Part shown: in pieces, positions 20,341 to 29,627 of the stretch
Position numbering within the stretch: position 1 is the first letter of the stretch
Layout: each line of letters opens with the position of its first letter
Origin: a bacterium
GTDB taxonomy: Bacteria; Desulfobacterota; DSWW01
Assembly (NCBI GenBank): GCA_028277985.1
Contig: JANQFG010000005.1
Location: forward strand, 1-64,000
Direction of reading: 5' to 3'
Length of the DNA: 64,000 nt
Notes under the pieces: model-generated
Told to the model about the DNA's origin: nothing
Seen by the model: only the letters and a program-made list of their open reading frames with translations
Databases searched by the model: none
Position numbers and translations under genes: made by a program

Positions 20341-21030
20341 TCAGGGCGACAGTGGTCTCTGGAGATCCTCCAGCATGCTTCTGACCGACGAAGAGTCCGC
20401 GGAAGGGTGCTCGCTGAGATAGGCGGTTGCAAGCGCCGTTACACGGGCGGCCGCAAAGCTGTTCCCCTTCAGGTTCATTTCCTGCGGAAGGCCGGGGATG
20501 GCCCTGGGCCTCCCATAGGCGCCGAACTCAACCGGCATGTGCGGGTGGTGGACCACCGAGCCTTGCTCGCACGAGGAATTCCAGTAGACCCCGATGACGG
20601 TCCGCAGGCACGCCGGAAGGACATCGTCTTCAGGCCCCCTGGCGGCTGCGACGATCACGATGTCCCGTTCGTCCGCTTCCTTGCAGAGGCGGGCCAGATC
20701 CCCCCTGACACCAGGCTGTTCCGTCCCAAGGCTCAGGTGGATGATCTTCGAGTCGATCCGGATGGCCCTCTCCAGCGCGGCAAGCAGAACCGCGGACGAG
20801 GCGTAGAGCTCTCGGTGAAAGATTTTGAAAGCCTGCAGCCTCGCCGAAGGAGACCGTTCGCGAATGACCCCCGCGATGGCTGTCCCGTGTCCCAGTTCGT
20901 CCTGGTAGTCTTCACTCTCCTCCACCCCTCCCGACTCGCCGAGCAGAAAGGAGCGTCCGCCTTCCACACCCTGCACATGCGAATGCCATGGATTGACGCC
21001 GCTGTCGACTATGGTGACTCGGATTCCCAT
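20341..21030 (-). CDS. Short subtilisin-like (S8) serine protease without signal peptide; QhpE-like
   Basis: VTIVDSGVN (Asp), LGHGTAIAGVI (His), GNSFAAARVTALATAYL (Ser); 229 aa, no signal peptide. Confidence 0.82.
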   Translation of the reverse strand: MGIRVTIVDSGVNPWHSHVQGVEGGRSFLLGESGGVEESEDYQDELGHGTAIAGVIRERSPSARLQAFKIFHRELYASSAVLLAALERAIRIDSKIIHLSLGTEQPGVRGDLARLCKEADERDIVIVAAARGPEDDVLPACLRTVIGVYWNSSCEQGSVVHHPHMPVEFGAYGRPRAIPGLPQEMNLKGNSFAAARVTALATAYLSEHPSADSSSVRSMLEDLQRPLSP

Positions 21031-21038
21031 CGATTTGC

Positions 21039-22748
21039 TCAGAGACCGATCGAGTTTTCCGCTGCCTTGTCAAACGGGCCGTCATAAACCAGCCCGCTCG
21101 CGTCCAGGGAAATCAGCTTGTCCGCCCCTTCAATGGCCGAAGCCCGGTGACTGACCACGACCACTGTCGTGTCCCGCATGAGTGCTCGCAGCGTCTGCTT
21201 CAGCCGTTCTTCGATCGACGGGTCCAGAAAAGCAGTGGCCTCGTCGAGGATCAGCACCCGGGGAGAGGTGAGGAGCGACCGTGCGATGCTGATCCTTTGC
21301 TTTTGTCCACCCGAGAGCCGAACGCCACGGTCCCCGACAACGGTCTCGTACCCTTCGGGCAGGGATTCGATAAAATCGTGGATACAAGCCGCCTTCGCCG
21401 CATCCAGAATCTGCTCCCGGGTTGCCCCGGGTTTCGAATATCGTATGTTCTCTAGGATCGTGGTGTGAAAGAGGAAGGTATCCTGGGATACGAGGGCGAT
21501 CTGGCGGCGGAGCCAATCAGGGTCCAGATCGCGCAGGTCGGTTCGGTCCATGGTGATCCTGCCGGAATCCGGGTCAAAGAGCCTCATGATCAGGTGGCAC
21601 ATCGTGGTCTTTCCCACACCGCTCGGGCCTACCACGGCATTAACACTCGCCGGAAGAATCTCAAAGGAGACACCTCGCAGCACCGGCTCTTCGCTCTCGT
21701 ATGCAAACGAAACGTTCTCAAACGTGATGGCGCCGCGGAAAGCTTCCCCTTCCAGAACCTTGGTCCCTCCCTGTTTAAAGGCGGGAGGGATGTCAAGGAT
21801 CTCTCTTACCCGCTGCAGGGCCACTTTGGATGTCTGGAGGCCGAGGTACCCTTCCATCAGGCCCTGCAAGGGACCGAACAGCCGCCCCTGATAGATCGTG
21901 AAGGCGACCAGGCTCCCGATCGTAAGGTTTCCACCGATCACCAGGTAGCCTCCGTAGCCAAAGACCACGATTGTATTGACGATCGAATAAAGGGTGGGGA
22001 CCGACCCGGACCAGGCGCCGAGAATCTGGTACCGCAAGAGCAGCTTGAGCACCCCTGACTGCTTCTCTTCCAGCCTCTCGGTCTCGACCGTTTCCGCGCC
22101 AAAGGCCCGGATCAATGCGATTCCGGTCAGAGACTCATACAGGAAGTGCGCGATGTCCGCGTTGCTCTCCGCCACTTTCCTGGCAAGGTCCAGCAGTCTG
22201 GGTCGGATCGCGCGGAGGATGTACACGGCCAGGGGCAGGAAACCCAGGCTCAGGAGGGCCATGCGCCAGTTGAGCCAGAACAGGATGCCCGCGGTGATCA
22301 CACAGGTAAGGGAATTGAAGAGGAGGTTCGGCACCAGCTCGGTGAGCAGGGACTGGATGTCGGCCATGTCCGAGGCGATCCGGGAGTAGAGGTCTCCGAC
22401 CTTACGCTTGGAGTAAAGGCTCAACGGCACCCGGTGGAGGTGGGCGAAGAGATCCTCCCGCATTCGGAACAGGAGCCGGGCTGAGTATCGCATGTAGATG
22501 TAACCGTTGCCCACACGAATGACGAACCCGATGGCGACCAAGGCGATGACCGCGCCGAGGATCTTGACGAGAAGATCCGGACGATTGCCTATGAGCACCT
22601 TGTCGATCAGGATCTTTGCAAACAGCGGCTGGACCATTCCCAGGGCCGTGCTGACCGCGCTCAGTGAAAAAGAGAGGAGCAGCACCTTCTTGTGGGGTCG
22701 AAGGTACTTTCCAAGGTAGGAGATCTGCTGTCGTGCGTTTTCCCGCAT
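21039..22748 (-). CDS. ABC exporter, fused TMD-NBD; QhpF-like
   Basis: Walker A VGPSGVGKTT, signature LSGGQKQR, Walker B VLILDEATAFLD; N-terminal TM domain. Confidence 0.92.
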   Translation of the reverse strand: MRENARQQISYLGKYLRPHKKVLLLSFSLSAVSTALGMVQPLFAKILIDKVLIGNRPDLLVKILGAVIALVAIGFVIRVGNGYIYMRYSARLLFRMREDLFAHLHRVPLSLYSKRKVGDLYSRIASDMADIQSLLTELVPNLLFNSLTCVITAGILFWLNWRMALLSLGFLPLAVYILRAIRPRLLDLARKVAESNADIAHFLYESLTGIALIRAFGAETVETERLEEKQSGVLKLLLRYQILGAWSGSVPTLYSIVNTIVVFGYGGYLVIGGNLTIGSLVAFTIYQGRLFGPLQGLMEGYLGLQTSKVALQRVREILDIPPAFKQGGTKVLEGEAFRGAITFENVSFAYESEEPVLRGVSFEILPASVNAVVGPSGVGKTTMCHLIMRLFDPDSGRITMDRTDLRDLDPDWLRRQIALVSQDTFLFHTTILENIRYSKPGATREQILDAAKAACIHDFIESLPEGYETVVGDRGVRLSGGQKQRISIARSLLTSPRVLILDEATAFLDPSIEERLKQTLRALMRDTTVVVVSHRASAIEGADKLISLDASGLVYDGPFDKAAENSIGL

Positions 22749-22751
22749 TTC

Positions 22752-23744
22752 TCATGATCCCCGGAAATAGCACATGTAGCCCTTGTCGCAATACTCGGGC
22801 GTATCCCGGAGGGAACGGGCAAAGGAGGCGATCTCGTCGTGGGAGGCGCCTTCCTTCGCCTTGTCCACCACGGCGCGGACGAGTTGCAGGCTCGCCATCT
22901 TACGGACGAAGGAGGCCTCCCGTCCAATAACCTTCACGGACGTCACGCCCCAGTCTCGAAAGTGGCCGAACCAGCAGAGGCTGCAAGGACCGTTCGGCAG
23001 ACCATGGTGCTGGAAGGAGGAGCCGCAGTTGTTCTGGTACCAGAGGTACTCGCGCAACTCCTTCCGGTGCTCTTCGACTTCGTCGGGAGAGATGCCCGCC
23101 CTCCCCTCTCCCTGCACCTCGACCTCCCATTCCGTGAGGCAGAAAGGGCCGCCCAGGACGTGCGTGGTCTGACAGAAGCCCTCTTCAAAATAGCACCCGT
23201 CGTTGACGGCGAAGACCTCGAACTCCATGCCGGTCGGGTTCCTGCTGACGATCCCTTCGATCTCAGAGCCTCTGAGCTGTCTCGGCAGAATGATCCGGTC
23301 GATCCCGAGGCCCGAGTAGAACCAAACCGCCCAGGTGTTGGTGCAGGCGCCCACGCTGCTCAGATGGACGCGGGCCGGCAGCTCCGAGTCGGCCAGAAGC
23401 ATGAGGAAATTGAGATCACTCACGATGAAACCGTCTACCGCGAGCTCGGCGGAGAGCCGCTCGGCCAGCTTGAGCAGGTAGTGCATTCCCCCGTCCGTGT
23501 AGAACGGGGCGTTCAAGGTGATGTAGATCGGAACCCTTGCCGGACGCGCCAGATCGACGACCTCCTGGATCTCCTCCCAGGAAACCAGGTTGGCACCCAC
23601 CGGGCTCCTGCGGTTCATCCACCATCGGCCGCCGAAATGCTCCTCCCACTCAGGCGTAGCCACGCCGCAGTAGAGTTCGTCTGCTCCGAAATGCAAGAGC
23701 ATTTCCACTTCCCGCGGCGAGCTGACCGGTGCGACGATTTTCAT
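22752..23744 (-). CDS. U32 peptidase-family protein
   Basis: MKIVAPVSSPREVEMLLHFGADELYCGV start; Cys-rich C-terminal half (NDGCYFEEGFC..PFC..NNC..GPCSLCWFG). Confidence 0.82.
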   Translation of the reverse strand: MKIVAPVSSPREVEMLLHFGADELYCGVATPEWEEHFGGRWWMNRRSPVGANLVSWEEIQEVVDLARPARVPIYITLNAPFYTDGGMHYLLKLAERLSAELAVDGFIVSDLNFLMLLADSELPARVHLSSVGACTNTWAVWFYSGLGIDRIILPRQLRGSEIEGIVSRNPTGMEFEVFAVNDGCYFEEGFCQTTHVLGGPFCLTEWEVEVQGEGRAGISPDEVEEHRKELREYLWYQNNCGSSFQHHGLPNGPCSLCWFGHFRDWGVTSVKVIGREASFVRKMASLQLVRAVVDKAKEGASHDEIASFARSLRDTPEYCDKGYMCYFRGS

Positions 23745-24640
23745 GAGACTCCTATGGCCAGGCCTTGATAGACGCAGCGAACTTCTCGGCCCTTGGTCCA
23801 TGTAAGAAAAGAGGACAGCAGGGAGGCAGGGTACCGGTAGAAGATCGCGTTGCCTTCCTGCAGGAGTTTCAAATTGCTCTTCGCGTCGGTTAGACACAAG
23901 GAAGCATCACGACAGGATCTACCGCATGTGTCAGCAAGAGAGAATTTGGTCGCCGGACTCCGTTCGAAGGAGGCAAGCCAGCAAACCCTGCCCATGGAGA
24001 CGTACCCGAACGGAACGTAGACCGAAGTAGCCAACCCGTGCGGCACATTCCACCTGGGGGCTCCGTGGGGAAGCAGGTCCCGCTCGAAACGGCTCACGTG
24101 GAGACGAACCATCTCACCCTGGAATCGGGGCGAATCAAAGGTGGAACGGTTCAGCAGGGCTTCAGCCTCCTCGGACATACGCGCGAAGGCAGCTGGGTCC
24201 GGCAGTCGCGGATCCTTGAATCCCTTGTTCAGCAGTCTCCCGAGCGAGAGACGCAGGGACGGATGCCTTGCTCTCAGGAGTTGAAGTGTGCCCCAGTCAT
24301 TCACCACGACTTCGGCCTCGAGTCGTTGATCATCCAGACGATCGAACAGGGGCGCGCACATCTCCAGGCCTTCATCCGTAGCCGGGGGCGTAAGAAGAGT
24401 GACCGCCCACGAACGGGCCTCCGCCAGCCGGGTAAAGGCATCCAGTGTCTCGACATCCACCAGCCGATGCAGACAGAACTCGTCCCCCACGTAAACGCGT
24501 CGGCATGCGTCCATCAAGGATGTGCTCTGGAGTGTCTCCCCGAGGGACTCTCCCGGGAACAACTCTGTCCATTGCCCGTCGAACGCATCGATGGATTCCA
24601 TCTGAGACGGTTCTCTGAGGTGGACTGCCAGCTCTACCAT
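23741..24640 (-). CDS. Second, divergent U32-family protein (UbiV-like)
   Basis: VVNDWGTLQLLRARHPSLRLSLGRLLNKGFKDPRL and Cys cluster GRVCW..DTCGRSCRDASLC. ATGA stop/start overlap with the next U32 gene. Confidence 0.72.
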   Translation of the reverse strand: MVELAVHLREPSQMESIDAFDGQWTELFPGESLGETLQSTSLMDACRRVYVGDEFCLHRLVDVETLDAFTRLAEARSWAVTLLTPPATDEGLEMCAPLFDRLDDQRLEAEVVVNDWGTLQLLRARHPSLRLSLGRLLNKGFKDPRLPDPAAFARMSEEAEALLNRSTFDSPRFQGEMVRLHVSRFERDLLPHGAPRWNVPHGLATSVYVPFGYVSMGRVCWLASFERSPATKFSLADTCGRSCRDASLCLTDAKSNLKLLQEGNAIFYRYPASLLSSFLTWTKGREVRCVYQGLAIGVS

Positions 24641-24686
24641 GGGAATCCTTGTCCCGTCCTCTTGCCGAGTCTTTCGACCCGGTCCA

Positions 24687-26114
24687 TTACCCAGGGTGGC
24701 CTCTTGATGCGCAGAGCATCTCGAGCACATCCGGGCTCGTTGCCGCGAGGCGGCAGTAAACGTCCAGGCCGATCTCACCCCAGCGTCTGATCCAATCACA
24801 GTAGTGGAGATTCGGCTTCAAGTGACTTCCCTCCCGAACGCAGGCCTCGTGGTAACAACCGCCCGTACAGATCGTGCGGGCCCAACAGCTCCGGCACTCT
24901 TCCTTGTTGCTGATTTCCGCATCCCTGCGAAACCTGCTCAGCTTCTCGGTGTCGAATCCGTTGAAGATGTCGCCCATGCAGAACGTCTCTTCGCCGGTGA
25001 ATCGCTGGCAGAGAAAGAGCTTTCCTTCCGGGTCCGCAGAGAAGAGGCCCAGGCCGGCGCCGCAGGGGTAGTTCATCAGCTCGCCCTGGTGGAGAGCCAC
25101 AAGGATCTCGATCAAGTTGGAAAAACCGAAGAACCTCTCCTCCTGGACCGCCTCGAGGAAACGTTCCGAGAGATTCCGGAATACCTTGAGCAGCTCGTCC
25201 ATCTGTTGCTCACTGAGCCGGTACTCCGGATGACCCGTCGTGACCGGCGCAAAGCCCACTTCCACGAACCCGAGCCCAAGCAGGTGATCCAGGGTTTCGG
25301 GCACCCTCTCCGGCTCGTCCACTACCGTCACCCTGGCGGCGACCGGGCGCTTCCGGGAACGGTCGATCAGGTGCTGCACTCTTGGGAGGATCACCCCGTA
25401 GGAGGGGCGATCATCATGAAACCTGCGGTATCGATCGTGAAGCTCAGGGGATCCGTCCAGACTGACCGTGATCGACACATCCTGCTTCTGGAGAAAGTCG
25501 ACGATCTCCGGCGTTAACAGGGTCCCATTGGTAGTGATTGCGAAGCTAATACGCTTGCCCGAGGCGGCTGCTTCCGTGCGAGCATACCCCGCAATTTCTT
25601 TGATGATCTCGAAATTGAGCAGAGGCTCGCCCCCGAAGAAGACGAGCACCAGATCTTGCAGCCCACCCGATCTCTCGAACAGAAAATCGACCGCCCGGAA
25701 CGCTACTTCCCGGCTCATCTTCCGAGGGGGTTGGGCCCGCTCTCCCTTCTCGGCGTGATAGCAGTAGCTGCACTGCAGGTTGCAGGCCTCGGCCACGTGC
25801 AGGATGAGCGTCTTGAGCGGAATGTCCGTGGGCGGAGTGAAGCCTTGCGGTCCGGAAGCCCGGGGGTCTATAGCAGGGAGGACTGCCCGGCGCTTCAGCA
25901 GGGCGTCAAAGAGTTCCTCACCCTCATCGTGGGGCATGCCGTGCAGAGAGGCGAGCGCCTCTTCGCGGGTGAACTCCTGCCCGGAGTCCCACTCCCTCAG
26001 CAGGGCGATGGTCTCCGGATCCGCCTCGAAGACCGCCTTGTCCGCGACCAGGAAGAGGAAGTCCCGCCCATCCGATTCGACCCTTCTGTATTCTGCCACC
26101 CGATATTTCTTCAT
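24687..26114 (-). CDS. Radical SAM/SPASM peptide maturase (QhpD/PeaB-like)
   Basis: CNLQCSYCY (CxxxCxxC), FFGGEPLLNFE, SPASM cysteines YPCGAGLGLFSADPEGKLFLCQRF..CRSCWARTICTGGCYHEAC..HYCDW. Confidence 0.92.
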   Translation of the reverse strand: MKKYRVAEYRRVESDGRDFLFLVADKAVFEADPETIALLREWDSGQEFTREEALASLHGMPHDEGEELFDALLKRRAVLPAIDPRASGPQGFTPPTDIPLKTLILHVAEACNLQCSYCYHAEKGERAQPPRKMSREVAFRAVDFLFERSGGLQDLVLVFFGGEPLLNFEIIKEIAGYARTEAAASGKRISFAITTNGTLLTPEIVDFLQKQDVSITVSLDGSPELHDRYRRFHDDRPSYGVILPRVQHLIDRSRKRPVAARVTVVDEPERVPETLDHLLGLGFVEVGFAPVTTGHPEYRLSEQQMDELLKVFRNLSERFLEAVQEERFFGFSNLIEILVALHQGELMNYPCGAGLGLFSADPEGKLFLCQRFTGEETFCMGDIFNGFDTEKLSRFRRDAEISNKEECRSCWARTICTGGCYHEACVREGSHLKPNLHYCDWIRRWGEIGLDVYCRLAATSPDVLEMLCASRGHPG

Positions 26115-26273
26115 TCCTAGGAGGTTTCCACATGCGCACCCAATTTTCAAATCACCCACATCCCACCCTCCCCTCCCCCACCCCTCCTTGGGGTCGGACC
26201 AAGCCAAGTGCGCCAATACCAAACGAAACATGTCCGAGAAGCCCCCAGAATAGACGTTAGAGGCGGCGCTCAG

Positions 26274-26330
26274 CTTGGTCCGACCCCGCTCACGAGCTGC
26301 AACTTGGTCCGACCCCGCTCACGAGCTGAA
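26274..26330. repeat. Two tandem copies, 29-bp period: cttggtccgaccccgctcacgagctg(caa)
   Basis: 26 identical bases at 26274 and 26303. Confidence 0.9.
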
Positions 26331-26446
26331 TATAACGATTGAATGAAATTAAGAATATTTGTATTGACATAACGACGGTAACCTAACTAATCTGGGCCTC
26401 GGTTGACGGCGTCCCACCCTTCGCCCAGAACCCAGGAGGCCCGGTC

Positions 26447-27895
26447 ATGAAACCCTTTTCTTGTCGCGCGCTCTTCATCCTGCTCGTTTCCTCAACCATC
26501 ATCGTGTCTTTCGCAACGTTATCCTACTCCCAGCACATAACCAGCCAACTGACCGACAACGATCAAGCCGACCAAGGTCCCCGCATCGGCAATAACGGGT
26601 ATGCGGTCTGGTTCGGATCGGACGGCTCCGACGATGAAATCTTCCTTTACGACGGAACGAGCACGACCCAGATCACGGACAACGATGTGGACGACCAGGA
26701 CCCGGACGTGAATGGCAGCGGCCTCGTGGTCTGGTCCGGGTGGGACGGCTCCGACAACGAGATCTTCCTTTTCAACGGAACGGACACGACCCAGCTCACG
26801 GATAACGACCTGGACGACGGGGGCCCGCAGATCAACGCCACCGGGTACGTGGTCTGGTCCGGGTCGGACGGTTCAGGCGATGAGGTCTTCCTCTACGACG
26901 GTGCGACCACGACCCAGCTCACCACCAACCACCATGATGACCTGGCTCCTGGAATCAACGGCAGCGGGCATGTGGTCTGGTTCCAGTACGACGGGGCCGG
27001 TGATGAGATCTTCCTCCACGACGGTGCAACTACGACACAGCTCACGAATCGGATCTATGATGACACGGCACCCCGAATAGGCGACGGCGGGCATGTAGTC
27101 TGGCAGGGATATGACGGAACGGATTTCGAGATCTTCCTTTTCGACGGCGCCACCACGATACAGCTCACGGACAACACCTACTACGACCTGGACCCACAGG
27201 TGAACGGCGCAGGGCAAGTGGTCTGGTCCGGATTCGACGGAACCGACCACGAGATCTTTCTCTTTGATGGGACGACCACGACCCAGCTCACGATCAATGG
27301 GCATTACGACATGTTCCCGCAGATCAACGATGACGGCCACGCGACATGGCAAGGATTCGACGGAGCCGACTATGAGATCTACTTCTACGACGGAACGCGC
27401 ACAACCCGTTTTACCAACAACGCCAACGCCGATTATTACCCCCGCATCAATGAAGACGACGAGGTAATCTGGCAAACAGACGACGGAGCCGACTGGGAAA
27501 TCTTCCTCGCGGAACCGTGCACCGACGCCGACGGGGACGGCCGCTATCTGGAAACCGGCTGCCCCGAGCCGCTCGACTGCAATGACGCAAACGAGTACAT
27601 CTTTCCCATGAACCCGAACAACATCTATTGCGATTGTGCGGGGGCCAACCCCCAGGGGACGGCGGAAGTGTGCGACGAGGGCGCCGACGAGGACTGTGAC
27701 GGCCTGAGGGATTGCGCGGATCCGGACTGCGCAGCCGATCCGGTGTGCAACCCTCCGTCTTTCTGCGCGGGCACATCGGAAGCTTCAGTTTCGGGAACAA
27801 CAGGGACGCGAGGTCTTTGGGACCTTGCTGCACTCACGGCCCTTCTCATGCTTCCCGTTTACCTGGTTCTCAGATTTGCTATGCACCGCAGATGA
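26447..27895 (+). CDS. Secreted repeat protein (propeller-like, 8 x 41 aa), metal-binding-motif region, C-terminal sorting-type TM tail
   Basis: Signal peptide; repeats (LTDNDxDDxxPxINxxGxVVWSGxDGxDxEIFLYDGTTTTQ); DCNDANEYIFPM..DEDCDGLRDCADPDC; tail LLMLPVYLVLRFAMHRR. Confidence 0.88.
   Translation: MKPFSCRALFILLVSSTIIVSFATLSYSQHITSQLTDNDQADQGPRIGNNGYAVWFGSDGSDDEIFLYDGTSTTQITDNDVDDQDPDVNGSGLVVWSGWDGSDNEIFLFNGTDTTQLTDNDLDDGGPQINATGYVVWSGSDGSGDEVFLYDGATTTQLTTNHHDDLAPGINGSGHVVWFQYDGAGDEIFLHDGATTTQLTNRIYDDTAPRIGDGGHVVWQGYDGTDFEIFLFDGATTIQLTDNTYYDLDPQVNGAGQVVWSGFDGTDHEIFLFDGTTTTQLTINGHYDMFPQINDDGHATWQGFDGADYEIYFYDGTRTTRFTNNANADYYPRINEDDEVIWQTDDGADWEIFLAEPCTDADGDGRYLETGCPEPLDCNDANEYIFPMNPNNIYCDCAGANPQGTAEVCDEGADEDCDGLRDCADPDCAADPVCNPPSFCAGTSEASVSGTTGTRGLWDLAALTALLMLPVYLVLRFAMHRR
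26549..27514 (+). repeat. Eight 123-bp (41-aa) tandem coding repeats
   Basis: Units read directly from the translation. Confidence 0.9.
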
Positions 27896-27917
27896 GCGTG
27901 GGGAGGGATGCGGCAAG
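27835..27917 (+). repeat. 83-bp direct repeat, copy 1 (covers the 3' end of the propeller-like gene)
   Basis: cacggcccttctcatgcttcccgtttacctggttctcagat[t]tgctatgcaccgcagatgagcgtggggagggatgcggcaag; one mismatch to copy 2. Confidence 0.95.
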
Positions 27918-28098
27918 GAGAGTGGGGTCGGACCAGGCTAACCGCCCGAATACTATGTAGAACCGTGTCAGAGAGAAACGAAAATACCCCTTAGAAGCAA
28001 TCCCGACTCGGGGCTGCCGAGCGAAGCATCCGTCTAGATTGGAACGTCCGCTCGTCTCCAGAAAAGAAGGATGCAGAAGACAAGGAACCGGCCGTTCC

Positions 28099-28368
28099 CT
28101 AAGTGGATCTCTCTCTTCCAAGAAACACGTTGTAGAGAAAGGCGAAGATTAAGCCGCTGACGGCACCGTCCACAAAGGCGTACACCGTCCCTACGATCAG
28201 ATCGCCGAAGGCGCCCGAAGCCTGATACCCCGGATACACGGAAGCGAAGACCTGGAGGAAATCCGTGCCGTACCCTGATACCGCCAGGTTTCCGATGCCG
28301 GTCAGGAATATGGCCAATGCCCCGAAGCTACCCACCGTCAACATGAACGCTTTCAGGTTGAGTCTCAT
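28099..28368 (-). CDS. Small two-TM protein, resembles proteins annotated as bacteriophage holin
   Basis: MRLNLKAFMLTVGSFGALAIFLTGIGNL..VYPGYQASGAFGDLIVGTVYAFVDGAVSGLIFAFLYNVFLG; RBS aaggagg. Confidence 0.75.
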   Translation of the reverse strand: MRLNLKAFMLTVGSFGALAIFLTGIGNLAVSGYGTDFLQVFASVYPGYQASGAFGDLIVGTVYAFVDGAVSGLIFAFLYNVFLGRERST

Positions 28369-28676
28369 CGTTTCCTCCTTTTGGGTTCTTTCAAGCCGAT
28401 TTGAGCGCGCCCCTATACAGCGGCATGGTCTGTAATGTAGAAACGGCAAATGCGTACTGTCAAGAATTTCTTTGAGTACTGCTTGAAGATGGTTGGAGCA
28501 AACTGTCTGCCAAATATTCTCCACATTCAAGCACCTGAATAAGAGCCATCCTTGACCATAGAATCCGGGTTGTAGTGAGATAAACCAGCCTCTAAGGGCG
28601 ATTGGCACCCCATTTGCTGCTGCACAGTGAACCCTAGACTCTACTTGTTCGGATTTCGTCCACGGACTGAAATACC

Positions 28677-29432
28677 ATGCCTCGCGCTCTTAGACATTAT
28701 CTTCCTGGCTATCTCTGGCACCTTACTCACCGCTGCCACGAGAATTCGTATCTACTCAACTACGACACCGATCGTAAACGATACCTCTACTGGCTTTTTC
28801 AGGCCAGGAAACGTTACGGCCTTTGTGTCCTAAACTACATGATCACCTCGAACCACGTGCATCTTCTTGTCAAGGACACTGGCGATGGGGTCATTTCCCG
28901 TTCAATGCAACTCGTCGCGGGGAGAGTTGCACAGGCATTCAACTCGAGACGGGGCAGAAGCGGCGCCTTTTGGCAAGACCGCTATCATGCAACCGCCGTT
29001 GAAGATAACCACCACTTCGTCCATGCTGTGATCTATGTTGACTTGAATATGGTGCGGGCCGGGGTTGTCTCTCACCCCGATCAATGGCCATTCTGTGGAT
29101 ATCACGAGTTGATAACCAGGAGACAAAGATATTCAATCGTCAACCGCGGGGAGTTGATGCGAGTGTTGGACATCAGCAATGAGCCGGCTCTGGTGGCAAT
29201 GAGACGGAATTGGATTGATGACGCACTCGACAAAGGTCCACCCTGCCGTGAGGAAAAATGGACACATAGCCTGGCTGTGGGTGGACCGGCGTTCCTGGAA
29301 ACGATGAAGAAAGAATTAGGACCCAGAGCCCGGGGCAGACAGATACAGTTCGACGATCGGGTGGCAGCAGGTATGATCAAGGAGAACTGCGGTGTTTACA
29401 GTCAATCCGCGGGCGGAAAAAATGGCCTCTAA
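28677..29432 (+). mobile_element. REP-associated tyrosine transposase (RAYT/TnpA-REP, Y1 family)
   Basis: LPGYLWHLTHRCHENSYL..YMITSNHVHLLVK..GAFWQDRYHATAVEDNHHFVHAVIYVDLNMVRAGVV. Confidence 0.9.
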
Positions 29433-29480
29433 GCGATGACATCCACCTCCCAGAGCCCTGCTTCCTAATGCAATCAAATA

Positions 29481-29540
29481 CATAGCTTGGTCCGACCCGG
29501 TTTTCGCAACCCGGGTTTCGCATAGCTTGGTCCGACCCGG
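29481..29540. repeat. REP-like repeat pair: catagcttggtccgacccgg, 40-bp spacing
   Basis: Identical 20-mers at 29481 and 29521; related copy at 29718 (catagctcggtccgacccggg). Confidence 0.9.
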
Positions 29541-29544
29541 GTTT

Positions 29545-29627
29545 CACGGCCCTTCTCATGCTTCCCGTTTACCTGGTTCTCAGATTCGCTATGCACCGCA
29601 GATGAGCGTGGGGAGGGATGCGGCAAG
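29545..29627 (+). repeat. 83-bp direct repeat, copy 2 (orphan)
   Basis: Same 83 bases as 27835-27917 with one substitution. Confidence 0.95.

Noticed and set aside
26549-27514. CRISPR-like periodicity
   Set aside because: 123-bp coding repeat, not repeat-spacer structure. No cas genes in the window.
28099-28368. Prophage holin
   Set aside because: No other phage genes nearby; similar small membrane proteins are often labelled holin without evidence.
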